Notes: a model not told the origin generated them from the sequence alone. A stretch of 64,000 bases of DNA from Tritrichomonas musculus (GCA_039105265.1 JAPFFF010000033.1:310001-374000); one strand, 5' to 3'. Positions 52,579 to 61,494 are shown, counted from the first letter of the stretch. Numbers and translations are program-made.

Positions 52579-53067
52579 ATGTCATTTTTAATTTTTCCTA
52601 TTGAGAGTTCATTATATGTGAAAAAGGGAATGCAAAAAATTATTGATAATCGAAAGTATCATGATTGGTATCCGACATTATTCTTCGGAAAAGAAACCAA
52701 TCCATTGGAAATCAGAAATAATCCAAATGATGTATTTATTCAAATTGAAGACAATAGATATTATCCAAAAAATAATAAAAAATTTAAACGAAATGTTGAT
52801 CCAAATAAACATAGAATTTATATTCAAACATTTCAATGGACTGAGAGAGAAAAATTTATGAAAAAATTAGAAGATTTTGCTAAATTCTGTAAAAGTAAGA
52901 AAATAACAATATTTGGAATGATATATGCATTTATTGGAGATGAGATGGATAATATTTGTGTTAAAAATGATTCTATCAAAATTGTTATAAAAAAAGGACA
53001 AGTCATTGAATCACAAATAAATATCATTCCTCGACAAATTTATGGATGGGAAGGTAAAACAAATTAA
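52579..53067 (+). CDS. Small-domain paralogue C
   Basis: 162 residues starting MSFLIFPIESSLYVKKGMQK. The conserved part is TFQWTEREKFMKKLEDFAKF, then KKITIFGMIYAFIGDE and a closing strand SIKIVIKKGQ, matching paralogues at 43214, 47034, 50717, 53661 and 54090. A 40-residue insert (DNRYYPKNNKKFKRNVDP region) separates the N-terminal strand from the helix. Starts 40 bp after the upstream stop. Function unknown. Confidence 0.65.
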   Translation: MSFLIFPIESSLYVKKGMQKIIDNRKYHDWYPTLFFGKETNPLEIRNNPNDVFIQIEDNRYYPKNNKKFKRNVDPNKHRIYIQTFQWTEREKFMKKLEDFAKFCKSKKITIFGMIYAFIGDEMDNICVKNDSIKIVIKKGQVIESQINIIPRQIYGWEGKTN

Positions 53068-53121
53068 GACGAATCTCTTTATGCTCTTTATCACAAGCAA
53101 ATTGAGGAAGATTCAAGGAGT

Positions 53122-53655
53122 ATGGGTGAAAGATTTAGACAGAAATTACGGAAATCGGGTATTGTAACTCCATTTGATTATTCAACAGACAGTTTTGACG
53201 ATAATGATTCATCATCATTAGAATCATCAATAACGACATCTCCATTTACTACTGATGATGACACTCCACCTCCTCCACCAAATTATACGCATCAAAATTC
53301 AAAGAAATCACATCAAAATTCAAAGAAATCACATCAAAATTCAAAGGGGTCATCTCAAAATTCAATGTCATCGCATCAAAATTCAAAGGGGTCTTCTCAA
53401 AATTCAAACAAAAATAGTTTAACAATTGATGATGCTTTAAAATATATTCAAAAACATTCACAAAGCCAGAAAAAAAATTCTCAACAAAGAAATCAAATTT
53501 ACAATTTCGATGAATCATCAGAAGAAGAAGAACAAAATAGTAAAAAATCAAGTAAGAAAAATTCACAAAAGATAGTTGATTATGAAAACCCAGATAATCA
53601 AAAAAGGCGTTTTAATTCTGATGATGATGATGCTTTTCTGAATTTATTTAAGTAA
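53122..53655 (+). CDS. Low-complexity SHQNSK-repeat protein
   Basis: 177 residues. A basic start (MGERFRQKLRKSG), an acidic/Ser stretch, a PPPPP run, seven to eight HQNSKKS/SQNSKGS repeats, a short helix (LTIDDALKYIQKHSQ), Glu-rich and Lys-rich blocks, and the end DDDAFLNLFK. The linker of the triple protease carries the same SHQNS words (PSHQNSMPSHQNSQKSQKSK). It is disordered and may be a scaffold or protease substrate; unknown family. Convergent with the next gene (5 bp between stops). Confidence 0.6.
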   Translation: MGERFRQKLRKSGIVTPFDYSTDSFDDNDSSSLESSITTSPFTTDDDTPPPPPNYTHQNSKKSHQNSKKSHQNSKGSSQNSMSSHQNSKGSSQNSNKNSLTIDDALKYIQKHSQSQKKNSQQRNQIYNFDESSEEEEQNSKKSSKKNSQKIVDYENPDNQKRRFNSDDDDAFLNLFK

Positions 53656-53660
53656 AAAAT

Positions 53661-54053
53661 TTAATCAGATTTGCGTCTTCGAGATCGAACAGGTCGAATA
53701 TATCCTTTTGATTCTTTTAAGTCTCCACCACTCAACCTCCATTTTCGGGAATCAACAATTTCAATTTCAACTATTTTATCTTTTCCGTCTGTGACTTTTT
53801 CTTCTCCAAAATAAACAAATAGACCTCCACGTGCTCTGATATGATTTTTCTTTAATTGTTTTGCGATTGCAGCAAGGTCTGCTTCGATAGTGCCAACATC
53901 AAACCATTCTAATTCATTGATGTACAATCCTTCAGAATCAATCTCAATACAATCTAAATCTGATATCAGTTGTTTGCATTTAGCAAGTAAGTCTTTATCA
54001 AGTTTTGGTTCAAAATAAATTTCAGATCCAGGAACTTCCATAACAAATGTCAT
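53661..54053 (-). CDS. Small-domain paralogue D
   Basis: 130 residues starting MTFVMEVPGSEIYFEPKLDK. The core ELEWFDVGTIEADLAAIAKQ, LKKNHIRARGGLFVYFGEE is the closest match to the protease N-terminal domain (NWFPSKINEKLLECAFILKN, NHINLSGFLLVI). The closing strand is KIVEIEIVDS. The C-terminus is basic (RPVRSRRRKSD), which suggests nucleic-acid or acidic-partner contact. Function unknown. Confidence 0.7.
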   Translation of the reverse strand: MTFVMEVPGSEIYFEPKLDKDLLAKCKQLISDLDCIEIDSEGLYINELEWFDVGTIEADLAAIAKQLKKNHIRARGGLFVYFGEEKVTDGKDKIVEIEIVDSRKWRLSGGDLKESKGYIRPVRSRRRKSD

Positions 54054-54089
54054 TTTTAAAAATGTAAAAAAATTTGATTAAACCTTTTT

Positions 54090-54533
54090 TTATTTTTCGC
54101 CTTTTCTCTTATAGCAATGTTTGAATCTCCAAGTTGACGATTTAATTTTAGGATTTCCATTACTATCGAAATTAATTTTCAACGTATTTCCATCTTTATC
54201 TATGGCTAAGAATGCTTGTGACGTTTTCTTACGAACGAACACTCCAACTGAATCCAAAATACTAAGGATATCAGATTCAGAATACCAATTCAGAGTTCGT
54301 TTACATAAAATCATGTTACCAAGAATCATAAATCTTCCATCATTTTTTAACATTTTTTTGAGATCGTTAATTCCATTTTCCAGTTTGGTAATCTCTTGGA
54401 GAGTGTATTTCTTCCTTCCTTTTCTGACGGGTTTATCTAATTCAACGTTTTCAACATGAGTAATTTTATTTCCCAATGCTGAATCAATACGAATATATCC
54501 ACCACAAATCATAATTTGTTTATTTCCAGACAT
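54090..54533 (-). CDS. Small-domain paralogue E
   Basis: 147 residues from ATG 54533 (MSGNKQIMICGGYIRIDSAL); a frame open to 54635 lacks a better start. The core is LNWYSESDILSILDSVGVFV then TSQAFLAIDKDGNTLKINFD, following the shared layout, with a helical insert before it and a basic C-terminus (FKHCYKRKGEK). Divergent from 54563 with 29 bp between starts. Confidence 0.6.
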   Translation of the reverse strand: MSGNKQIMICGGYIRIDSALGNKITHVENVELDKPVRKGRKKYTLQEITKLENGINDLKKMLKNDGRFMILGNMILCKRTLNWYSESDILSILDSVGVFVRKKTSQAFLAIDKDGNTLKINFDSNGNPKIKSSTWRFKHCYKRKGEK

Positions 54534-54562
54534 TTTTCTAATATTTTTAAAATTGTAAAAAA

Positions 54563-54811
54563 ATGGAAAACAAAAAAATAGAGTTAGAAAATTTAAATAA
54601 CATTTTGTTTTTATTATTGGAATGGAGATTTGCAAGAACTATTTGGACAAGACAATATTGGATGACAAATATTTTATTATTAGCAAGAGAAGAATTTGAT
54701 AGACAATTTATTGATGAATTTCGAAATGTTGAAAGAAACGATGAGAATTTTATTAATCAATTAGAGCAAATAATTTTAGAACGATTAGAAAATGTAATTC
54801 ATTCAATTTAA
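54563..54811 (+). CDS. Small helical protein, LxLEWR family 1
   Basis: 82 residues, helical: LFLLLEWRFARTIWTRQYWM then AREEFDRQFIDEFRNVERND and a Leu/Ile C-terminus. The protein at 62629-62880 shares L(I/L)LEWR followed by an F..FID/LD.F pattern, so the two look paralogous. Function unknown. Confidence 0.55.
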   Translation: MENKKIELENLNNILFLLLEWRFARTIWTRQYWMTNILLLAREEFDRQFIDEFRNVERNDENFINQLEQIILERLENVIHSI

Positions 54812-54869
54812 TGTTAACCGTTATGTCTCAGAAAAATATTTGGTCAAATGGTCGGGTTATTTTTTTATA

Positions 54870-55085
54870 ATGTTCCCTTTGTTCTTCGTCCTCATGACAA
54901 AATTATACCAACCAAATGGAAATGTTTTTGATGACATTGAAGGAAGTCTTCGTCGGATTGAATATTTATCCGATATGAGTTATACTTTCTCATTCATCAA
55001 CCAAGTTTTAAATACAGTAATGTTGATCACATTGTTGATTTTTGCTTGTGTTCTTGCTGAAATCAGAAAGAAAGTTCAAATTTAA
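54870..55085 (+). CDS. Two-TM small membrane protein
   Basis: 71 residues from ATG 54870. A first hydrophobic segment (MFPLFFVLMTKLY), a polar middle (DDIEGSLRRIEYLSDMSY), and a second segment (VLNTVMLITLLIFACVLAEI) followed by a basic tail. The frame is open upstream without an ATG. Family unknown. Confidence 0.5.
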   Translation: MFPLFFVLMTKLYQPNGNVFDDIEGSLRRIEYLSDMSYTFSFINQVLNTVMLITLLIFACVLAEIRKKVQI

Positions 55086-55126
55086 TAAAAAATTCATACC
55101 AAAATATTTTGTTTTATTTTTTTTAA

Positions 55127-55372
55127 ATGAATGACTTACAAAAATTGTTCCACTATACTGTTGAATATTTTGAAACACATTCCCAAGAGGAAAAAGCTAA
55201 ATTGGTAGAAAAAGCTTATCTATTAGTGTATGATATGGAAGATGATGATTTTATTGAAGAAGTTTTAGAAGATATTAATGATGAAGTTTTTATGCAAAAG
55301 GTTCAAGATTATGCCTTTTATAAATCACAGTTAAAAAATCAAATAGATGGCGTGAATTTTTATCACATATGA
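55127..55372 (+). CDS. Small acidic helical protein
   Basis: 81 residues, acidic and helical (MNDLQKLFHYTVEYFETHSQ, YDMEDDDFIEEVLEDINDEV). Its stop overlaps the start of the next short gene, suggesting compact co-directional packing. Family unknown. Confidence 0.5.
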   Translation: MNDLQKLFHYTVEYFETHSQEEKAKLVEKAYLLVYDMEDDDFIEEVLEDINDEVFMQKVQDYAFYKSQLKNQIDGVNFYHI

Positions 55373-55374
55373 AA

Positions 55375-55539
55375 ATGGCATTTGGCGAATTTATGAAAAA
55401 AATATCTGGAAAAACACCATCAACACCATATACTCCTAAACCTGTAGTTTTTACAACTCCATCTCCACAAACAATGGAAGAAATATCGTCTGGAAAACAA
55501 AAATGGAATCCTGGTAATTTTCGAAGATATCTAAAATAA
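55375..55539 (+). CDS. MAFG-helix short protein 1
   Basis: 54 residues from the second of two ATGs (MAFGEFMKKISGKTPSTPYT); the first, at 55369, adds MK. The N-terminal MAFGEFxKK motif is shared with 55562 and with the protein at 57655-57978. Then a Pro/Thr-rich middle and a basic end (NPGNFRRYLK). It may be a capsid cofactor or its decayed duplicate. Confidence 0.55.
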   Translation: MAFGEFMKKISGKTPSTPYTPKPVVFTTPSPQTMEEISSGKQKWNPGNFRRYLK

Positions 55540-55561
55540 AATATTTTATCCAATAATAAAA

Positions 55562-55675
55562 ATGGCTTTTGGAGAATTTGCGAAAAAAATCAAATGTACT
55601 CAAGCAAGTGATTGTGCTGTTCACCCAACAATTCATGCTGTTCGAGAACGTTTAGAAAGATTAAGTAATAGTTAA
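55562..55675 (+). CDS. MAFG-helix short protein 2
   Basis: 37 residues: MAFGEFAKKIKCTQASDCAV then a basic helix VRERLERLSNS. It starts 23 bp after the previous stop. The shared MAFGEF start and tandem position indicate duplication. Too short for a domain call. Confidence 0.5.
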   Translation: MAFGEFAKKIKCTQASDCAVHPTIHAVRERLERLSNS

Positions 55676-55711
55676 AATAATTGAGATATAAATTTTTTTA
55701 ATTGTCAAAAA

Positions 55712-55966
55712 ATGGAGATATTAAAAAGCGCTATTGATACTTACTTTAATAATATCTTTAAAAAAATAAATATGTTATGTTGGGATATCAATGATAAATA
55801 TTTAACTCAATACACTTTGGATGACACTGTTCATCTTTTAAACAATATTCATATTTACGAAGAGAGTCTAAAAGACATAAAAACAAGAATTGAATTAGCA
55901 TTATTGAGTGTTCAAAATCATGAAAAAAATTTAAAAAATATCCAAAAACATCTTCACTCAGGATGA
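55712..55966 (+). CDS. Small helical protein
   Basis: 84 residues, fully helical (TYFNNIFKKINMLCWDINDK, YEESLKDIKTRIELALLSVQ). Its 3' end overlaps the 3' end of the integrase gene by 13 bp in convergent orientation. Family unknown. Confidence 0.5.
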   Translation: MEILKSAIDTYFNNIFKKINMLCWDINDKYLTQYTLDDTVHLLNNIHIYEESLKDIKTRIELALLSVQNHEKNLKNIQKHLHSG

Positions 55967-57360
55967 ATTCTAAAACGAGGTAAGAATTGGTCTTCACCAT
56001 CTTCGGCATTAACAACATGATATTTCCCATATTCAAATCCATTAATAAACCATAAACCTGGCTGAATAATTGACCGTCTCTTTTTCATTGGGTCTTTTCC
56101 ATTATAAATTTTTACGTATTCAAAATCTGGTATATGAAAACCAGGTTTATTCATAATATTATAATTTTTTTGAAGAATTCTTCGAGTTATGTGTGCTTCT
56201 AAGTCTGGGTCATTTTGAGCCATTATTGGTGAACATTCCATTCCTGACATCTTTGAAAGGGTTTCATGGGGCGCATTATTGTATTGATAAACTAAATCAT
56301 CCATTACATCTGGAGTTATTTTTGGTATTTTTGCTGTATAAGCCATATCTCGAAGAGTTCTAATAACTCTATCAATGATTCCCAAAGAACTATGTAAAGG
56401 TTCTGTTTTATTGTTTTTATTTTGAGCCATAAAATCATCATAAACCATTTTTTTCTGTCTTTCAACAGTTTCTATTGTACATCCAAATTTAGCCATAAAA
56501 TCTATTGTCTCTTTAGATAGAAAACCAGGTTCAGCATCTCCTTTTAATAATTTTGGTTTCCATCCTTGTTCCAAAAGTTTTGATAAACCCCTAATTATTG
56601 AATTCGTTGTTTTGAGATATTTTGAGGATACCCCTCCTTTATCAGCAACATTTTGATTTAGCATTGTACAATACACATATCTAGTATTCACGTTAATAGC
56701 AATTAAATAACAAAATTTATATTCAAACATTAAATCAATCAAGTATGTATTTGATGGGGCAGCTGCATGAAGCATAAATTTTTGATTCTTTTTTATGGGA
56801 AATGTATATGTAGGGGTATCCGAAGAGACAGCTTCATCTAAATCAAGATTTAATTTTTTTAATGAATTTATTTTATTTTTACTACGGAATGCAAAAAACT
56901 TAACTGGGTGATGAGTGGGTTCATATTGTGTCAAATTTCCAGGATTACTGTTTAACTTTTTCAGATAAATTTGATACCATTCATCCAGAGAATGTTTGTC
57001 TCTATCTTTTTTCCAACCTTTTGTTAATCTTTCAAATTCTTTTTCAGATAATTCTCCCTCATAATTTCCGTTAAATGAAACATAGTCTTCAAGTTTCCTT
57101 TCAAAAGAATCAGAATCATCAACAATTAATTTCTCCTTTTTTGGTTCTTGATAAGAGTAGTTGTCTTGATAAAGTTTTTGATATTCATGAAAAATGTTTT
57201 TGAGTTCTTCAGGATTTTCGATACTTAAGATTCTGCCATCTTTCAAATTTCGGACTTGTTCGAATGATTTAAATCTTGCTCTTTTCCTTGTTTCAGACAT
57301 TAAATAATTCCATAATTTTTGACCGTGTTCACTAAAATTTTCAAATTCGTCATCGCTCAT
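55954..57360 (-). CDS. Polinton rve-type integrase
   Basis: 468 residues. The N-terminal third is charged and helical. The core begins CYLIAINVNTRYVYCTML (about 217-234), continues with LKGDAEPGFLSKETIDFM (about 270-288) and HSSLGIIDRVIRTLRDMAYT (about 322-341), followed by YQYNNAPHETLSKMSG, a typical retroviral-type integrase end. The C-terminal part (YGKYHVVNAEDGEDQF) would be the chromodomain/SH3-like region. Its job is insertion of element ends with a short target duplication. The copies at 8525-8781 and 26421-27131 belong to the same family. Frame intact. Confidence 0.9.
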   Translation of the reverse strand: MSDDEFENFSEHGQKLWNYLMSETRKRARFKSFEQVRNLKDGRILSIENPEELKNIFHEYQKLYQDNYSYQEPKKEKLIVDDSDSFERKLEDYVSFNGNYEGELSEKEFERLTKGWKKDRDKHSLDEWYQIYLKKLNSNPGNLTQYEPTHHPVKFFAFRSKNKINSLKKLNLDLDEAVSSDTPTYTFPIKKNQKFMLHAAAPSNTYLIDLMFEYKFCYLIAINVNTRYVYCTMLNQNVADKGGVSSKYLKTTNSIIRGLSKLLEQGWKPKLLKGDAEPGFLSKETIDFMAKFGCTIETVERQKKMVYDDFMAQNKNNKTEPLHSSLGIIDRVIRTLRDMAYTAKIPKITPDVMDDLVYQYNNAPHETLSKMSGMECSPIMAQNDPDLEAHITRRILQKNYNIMNKPGFHIPDFEYVKIYNGKDPMKKRRSIIQPGLWFINGFEYGKYHVVNAEDGEDQFLPRFRIHPE

Positions 57361-57409
57361 TTATTTTTTTATTTTTAAAGTGTATGATTTGATTTTTTCT
57401 CTATGAAAA

Positions 57410-57652
57410 ATGGATGTTCAACATTCAGAAAGATTACCCCCTTTGAAAAGACCTCATGAAAGAAAAACATTTGCTACTCCAACATTAAAAATAATTCATT
57501 CAAGAATTCAATATTATTACAAAGTTTTAAAGAATGACCCACCTGAGGATCCAAAAAAAATTCAAAGATATGAAAAAATTAAATCCAAATATGAGCAGTC
57601 ATTAAAGGTTAGAAAATTATTAAAAAATGCAATAAAGAATTTGTATCTGTAA
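57410..57652 (+). CDS. Small basic protein
   Basis: 80 residues, Lys/Arg-rich with two helices (TPTLKIIHSRIQYYYKVLKN; KIQRYEKIKSKYEQSLKVRK). Divergent from the integrase (49 bp) and convergent with the next gene (2 bp between stops). Could bind DNA; no family recognised. Confidence 0.5.
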   Translation: MDVQHSERLPPLKRPHERKTFATPTLKIIHSRIQYYYKVLKNDPPEDPKKIQRYEKIKSKYEQSLKVRKLLKNAIKNLYL

Positions 57653-57654
57653 TT

Positions 57655-57978
57655 TTACATATCTTTTCTATCATCTGGACGACTTGGATTATAAGGATTT
57701 TTGGGAGGTGGAGCAGGAGTTGAGGGTGGTGGAGGGGATGGTTGAGGGTCTTTTGGTATTACATTTCCATTATCATCAAAATAGGTATATCCATCATTAC
57801 CGAAATATTGAGAGACAGGATTGTTTGAATTATCGAATTTAGGAATTTTTTCAGCAATTTTTCCGACGACAGGAATTTTTTCAATTACTGACTTTGTTTT
57901 ATTCCAACCATGTTTAAAACCATCAGCAAAATCTTTTACACCTTCTTTTAATTTTTTAAAGAATGTACCGAAAGCCAT
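57655..57978 (-). CDS. MAFG-helix protein, pVI/pX-like
   Basis: 107 residues: an N-terminal amphipathic helix MAFGTFFKKLKEGVKDFADG, a second helix (FKHGWNKTKSVIEKIPVVGK), and a Pro-rich tail with a PPPPSTPAPPP run and a basic/acidic end. The arrangement resembles adenovirus pVI and the PX-like minor proteins of Polintons, which bind capsid and disrupt membranes and can be substrates of the element protease. That comparison is by layout, not by search. Paralogous short versions lie at 55375 and 55562. Confidence 0.6.
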   Translation of the reverse strand: MAFGTFFKKLKEGVKDFADGFKHGWNKTKSVIEKIPVVGKIAEKIPKFDNSNNPVSQYFGNDGYTYFDDNGNVIPKDPQPSPPPPSTPAPPPKNPYNPSRPDDRKDM

Positions 57979-58114
57979 ATTTTTTCATTCGTTTTAAAAA
58001 TATTTTATGATTGTTTATTTTTTTTTATGTGGTTTGTTAAGTATAGATTACCTTATTCCTTTCAATTATTTAGCTTCATCAATTCATTATTTATTTATCT
58101 CGGATAAAAGAAAC

Positions 58115-60499
58115 ATGAGTGAACCAGCAAATAAAGCAGGAATAGTATTCTTTGTAGATAGTTTTTCTTGGCCAAAAAAGAAATCCCCATTACAAATCAA
58201 TTATGATGCAATAGATAAATGGCTCTTTGATAAAAGTTCTTTTAATGAAGTATTAGGACTTGATACACATTATCATTTATATTTTGATTTTGATTCGATA
58301 TCCAATGACGAAGAATATCAAGATGTTGAAAATTGGTTGGAGTCATTAAAAGATGTTTTTGGACCCTATACAATTGGTGGATATACGAATTCAGATGTTT
58401 TTGCAATGGAAACAGGATTAAGATTATTTAAAGATGGAGAACATTTTTGTTCAATTCATGTGATATTCTATACAACCAAAATCCAAGGCTCAGATATTCA
58501 AGAAATCATGAAACATAATAAAAAAACTGGTTTTGAATACAACGTTCATCGTTTATGTGACCCAAATGTTTACAAACTTAATTCAAGACAACTTTTTCGA
58601 CACTCATTATCAAATAAAATTTTTGGTTCAAATGATGCAGGCAATAAATTAAATCATGGATATTTATTAAATTGTGCGAAACCATCTCAACATATTGTTC
58701 AAATAAAAGGTGATGAAAAAGAAATTACAAGAGATGATTGGTTAAAAGTTTTCCACAAAAAAGAAGAAATCAAAAAAATTACACCAGAATTTTTGTCGAC
58801 AAAGGATATTGACCCAGATGAATTTGAAATTAATGACGACTTAATAAAAATGTCATCAAATGAACTATTACTGTTAATGAATGAATTTGAACCAACATTT
58901 GAAAATTTCGAAAAAGTGATGATTAATTTATTTCACTCTCCATTTGAAAAGAAATTCATAACAAATCTGGTTAAAGAATGGTATTTTCAAAATGATGACC
59001 ATCATAATTTAAATTATGATCAATATTATACAAAAGAAGACTCAAATAAATGGTTTTTCTCTATTATGAAACATTTAGAGCATGATGTTAAAATAAAATA
59101 TCTTGAACGATATTCAATTAATACAATAGATGAAAATGCCAAAGTTGATTTGACCGACACTTTTTCATTATATGATATCCGTCATAAAAATTATAAAAAG
59201 AAAGATGGAATAAGGGTAGGTGAATTCTTATCTGATTTAAAAAGAGTCCTTATTATTGTTGATACAGCAAAAACGTTATATTTTTTGAAAGATTTACAGG
59301 ACGATGATAATTCAATGAAATTTGCACCTCTTGATGATAATTCATTTGAAAATAAGCTGAAAACAATAAATTTAGGATTTTATATGGATAAGAAGAAAAA
59401 GAAAACAATCAATGCCTTTCAAGTTTATTCAGCAGGTCAAAATAAAAACATCTTTATGAAAAGACAAATCAAGTTTTTCTCAGAAAATCCTGAATTTTTC
59501 TGTGTTTTTCATGGATATCGTTATCAACCACTTGAAACAGTTGATATGCCATTGATACAACCCTTCTTGAATCATATTAAAGAAATCATTTCTGATAACA
59601 ATGAAGAATTGAATGAGTTTATCTTAAATTGGATATCGTATATCATTCAAAATCCAAGTGGCAAAACAGAATCTGCTATTGTTTTGACTGGCAAATATGG
59701 GTCTGGCAAAAATACTTTCACAAACACTATATGTGAATTATTAAAAGGTTATTCTATTGATAATGTCAATAAAATTGATGAAATTGTTGGGAGAAACAAT
59801 TCTTTATTGGAAAATCGAAAGTTAATTGTTTGTAATGAGTTATCATCTGCTGATTCCAATCAATATATCGATTTTGATACTCTCAAATCAATAATCACTG
59901 AGAAATCCATAATCATATCAGAAAAATATCAACCATCAAGACCTGCTGAAAATGTTGTAAATTTGATTTTCCTCTCGAATCATGATTGTCCAATACAAAT
60001 ATTAAAAGGAGATAGACGATACGTTGTTTCTGAAACATCAGATGCAAGAATTAATGATTCACAATATTTTGGAATGCTTGATAAGATAATACATACTGAC
60101 GGATTCTATTCCAATTTATTCACATTTTTTAATACCAGAGATATTTCCAATTGGGATAAAAGAAAATTACCACAAACTGAAGCAAGAAACAGAGTCATTA
60201 ATAATTCCAAAAGTTCTTACGAAATGTTCATATCTGAAAGACTCGATAAATTTAAACAAGGTTATGCAAAAAAAGATGCATATTTGGACTATAAAAATTA
60301 TGCACGTGAGATGGGTTTTCGTGAATGTCGATGTACCACATTTTATACCAAAATGGACCCCTTTTGTTTATCAGATTTTAGAATTAAAGATTATGGAAAA
60401 CGAACAAGGGGCTTCAAACTCAAAGATCAATACATCGAACAATTTGAAAAAGATCAAGATGAAGAAATCATTCCTGAGGAATTATTAAATCCTGAATAA
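58115..60499 (+). CDS. AEP primase-SF3 helicase fusion
   Basis: 794 residues from ATG 58115 (MSEPANKAGIVFFVDS), preceded by TCATTATTTATTTATC, a good Inr; the frame is open to 58007 through a hydrophobic leader, less likely. Residues 50-120 carry the archaeo-eukaryotic primase signature (HYHLYFDFDS, then CSIHVIFY). A D5-like linker follows. The SF3 helicase has Walker A LTGKYGSGKNTF (about 523-534), ENRKLIVCNELSSAD (B) and VNLIFLSNHDCPIQ (C), then a winged-helix-like tail. It would prime and unwind element DNA. Frame intact. Confidence 0.9.
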   Translation: MSEPANKAGIVFFVDSFSWPKKKSPLQINYDAIDKWLFDKSSFNEVLGLDTHYHLYFDFDSISNDEEYQDVENWLESLKDVFGPYTIGGYTNSDVFAMETGLRLFKDGEHFCSIHVIFYTTKIQGSDIQEIMKHNKKTGFEYNVHRLCDPNVYKLNSRQLFRHSLSNKIFGSNDAGNKLNHGYLLNCAKPSQHIVQIKGDEKEITRDDWLKVFHKKEEIKKITPEFLSTKDIDPDEFEINDDLIKMSSNELLLLMNEFEPTFENFEKVMINLFHSPFEKKFITNLVKEWYFQNDDHHNLNYDQYYTKEDSNKWFFSIMKHLEHDVKIKYLERYSINTIDENAKVDLTDTFSLYDIRHKNYKKKDGIRVGEFLSDLKRVLIIVDTAKTLYFLKDLQDDDNSMKFAPLDDNSFENKLKTINLGFYMDKKKKKTINAFQVYSAGQNKNIFMKRQIKFFSENPEFFCVFHGYRYQPLETVDMPLIQPFLNHIKEIISDNNEELNEFILNWISYIIQNPSGKTESAIVLTGKYGSGKNTFTNTICELLKGYSIDNVNKIDEIVGRNNSLLENRKLIVCNELSSADSNQYIDFDTLKSIITEKSIIISEKYQPSRPAENVVNLIFLSNHDCPIQILKGDRRYVVSETSDARINDSQYFGMLDKIIHTDGFYSNLFTFFNTRDISNWDKRKLPQTEARNRVINNSKSSYEMFISERLDKFKQGYAKKDAYLDYKNYAREMGFRECRCTTFYTKMDPFCLSDFRIKDYGKRTRGFKLKDQYIEQFEKDQDEEIIPEELLNPE

Positions 60500-60586
60500 A
60501 AAGTAAAATTATTTATTAATTGATATTTTTTTATAAAATTCAGATCAAAAAAAAATAAATAAAAATAAAATGAAGAAGGAAATTGT

Positions 60587-60916
60587 TTATTTATTCCATA
60601 AAATGTCGTTTTGGAGTTCTTTTTCTAAGAGATAAAGGAGACTTCTCTTTTTTATGCGTTGTTCTTTGATCATCGACATTAAGTATTTTTGGTGTTTTGT
60701 TTTTTTCTTCCACCATCCGTTCAAGTTTGATAAATAAATCAAATGATTGATGTTTGAGTTGTAGTTTTTTTCGTTTTCTCGGTATTGATCCATGAGTTCT
60801 TTTAATTTCTCGGAGGGTTGCCGATTTGGTGGATCAGTATCAATGACTTTATCGATGTTCATTTCAATGCAAACGCGGTCGTACCATACGCGTTCCCATA
60901 AATACGCGGGAAACAT
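60587..60916 (-). CDS. Small basic protein, unknown
   Basis: 109 residues: MFPAYLWERVWYDRVCIEMN, a DPPNRQPSEKLKELMDQYRE region, and a basic helical C-terminus (SMIKEQRIKKRSLLYLLEKE). Family unknown. Genes at 60587-62880 all run on the minus strand and may be a late or early block. Confidence 0.55.
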   Translation of the reverse strand: MFPAYLWERVWYDRVCIEMNIDKVIDTDPPNRQPSEKLKELMDQYRENEKNYNSNINHLIYLSNLNGWWKKKTKHQKYLMSMIKEQRIKKRSLLYLLEKELQNDILWNK

Positions 60917-61086
60917 CTTTATTAAAAATGAACTTTTTGAAAAAAGATTTTATTGGGGGATAGATTAAAGTATTCAAATAAACTGAATAAATCTTATCAA
61001 AAGTAAAAAAAATAATTTAATTGAAAAAGTTATCTCCGCTAAAATGTAAAATAAAAATAAAATAAAATAGATTAAAAAAAAATTGC

Positions 61087-61491
61087 TTAATGTTTATTCA
61101 GCAAATACTCAATTGAGATAATTTCCATTGGATCTAGTTCAAGTTCTTCGTCTTGTTGTTGTGGCAGTTGTTGATCTTGTTGTTGTTGCTGCTGTTGATC
61201 TTGTTGTTGTTGCTGCTGTTGATCTTGTTGTTGTTGCTGCTGTTGATCTTGTTGTTGTTGCTGCTGTTGATCTTGTTGTTGTTGCTGCTGTTGTTCTCTC
61301 TTTTTCCTTTCTTCGATCTCTTTGAGAAGATTTTGAAAAATTTCTCGTCCATTACGTCTTGGATTTGGTTTGAATTTATGAACTAGCAATTCGAGATTGT
61401 TGAGTGGATATGGTTTCGGTGGAGCCAATGGATCATCACTTTTAACAAGAATGGTACCCCATTTCCTGTGCTTCCTATTTCTGGAAAACAT
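61087..61491 (-). CDS. Poly-Gln protein
   Basis: 134 residues. A basic start (MFSRNRKHRKWGTILVKSDD), a Pro-containing stretch, then five repeats of QQQQQQQD, and an acidic end (DEELELDPMEIISIEYLLNK). Sits behind a leader nearly identical to that of the gene at 61598. Unknown function. Confidence 0.6.
   Translation of the reverse strand: MFSRNRKHRKWGTILVKSDDPLAPPKPYPLNNLELLVHKFKPNPRRNGREIFQNLLKEIEERKKREQQQQQQQDQQQQQQQDQQQQQQQDQQQQQQQDQQQQQQQDQQLPQQQDEELELDPMEIISIEYLLNKH
61163..61295. repeat. 24-bp Gln repeat
   Basis: Five tandem copies of GATCTTGTTGTTGTTGCTGC plus TGTT, encoding the QQQQQQQD units on the minus strand. Confidence 0.9.
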
Positions 61492-61494
61492 TTA

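Noticed and set aside
61128-61386. Val- or Leu-rich frames opposite the Gln repeats
   Set aside because: Antisense or shifted readings of the 24-bp repeat.
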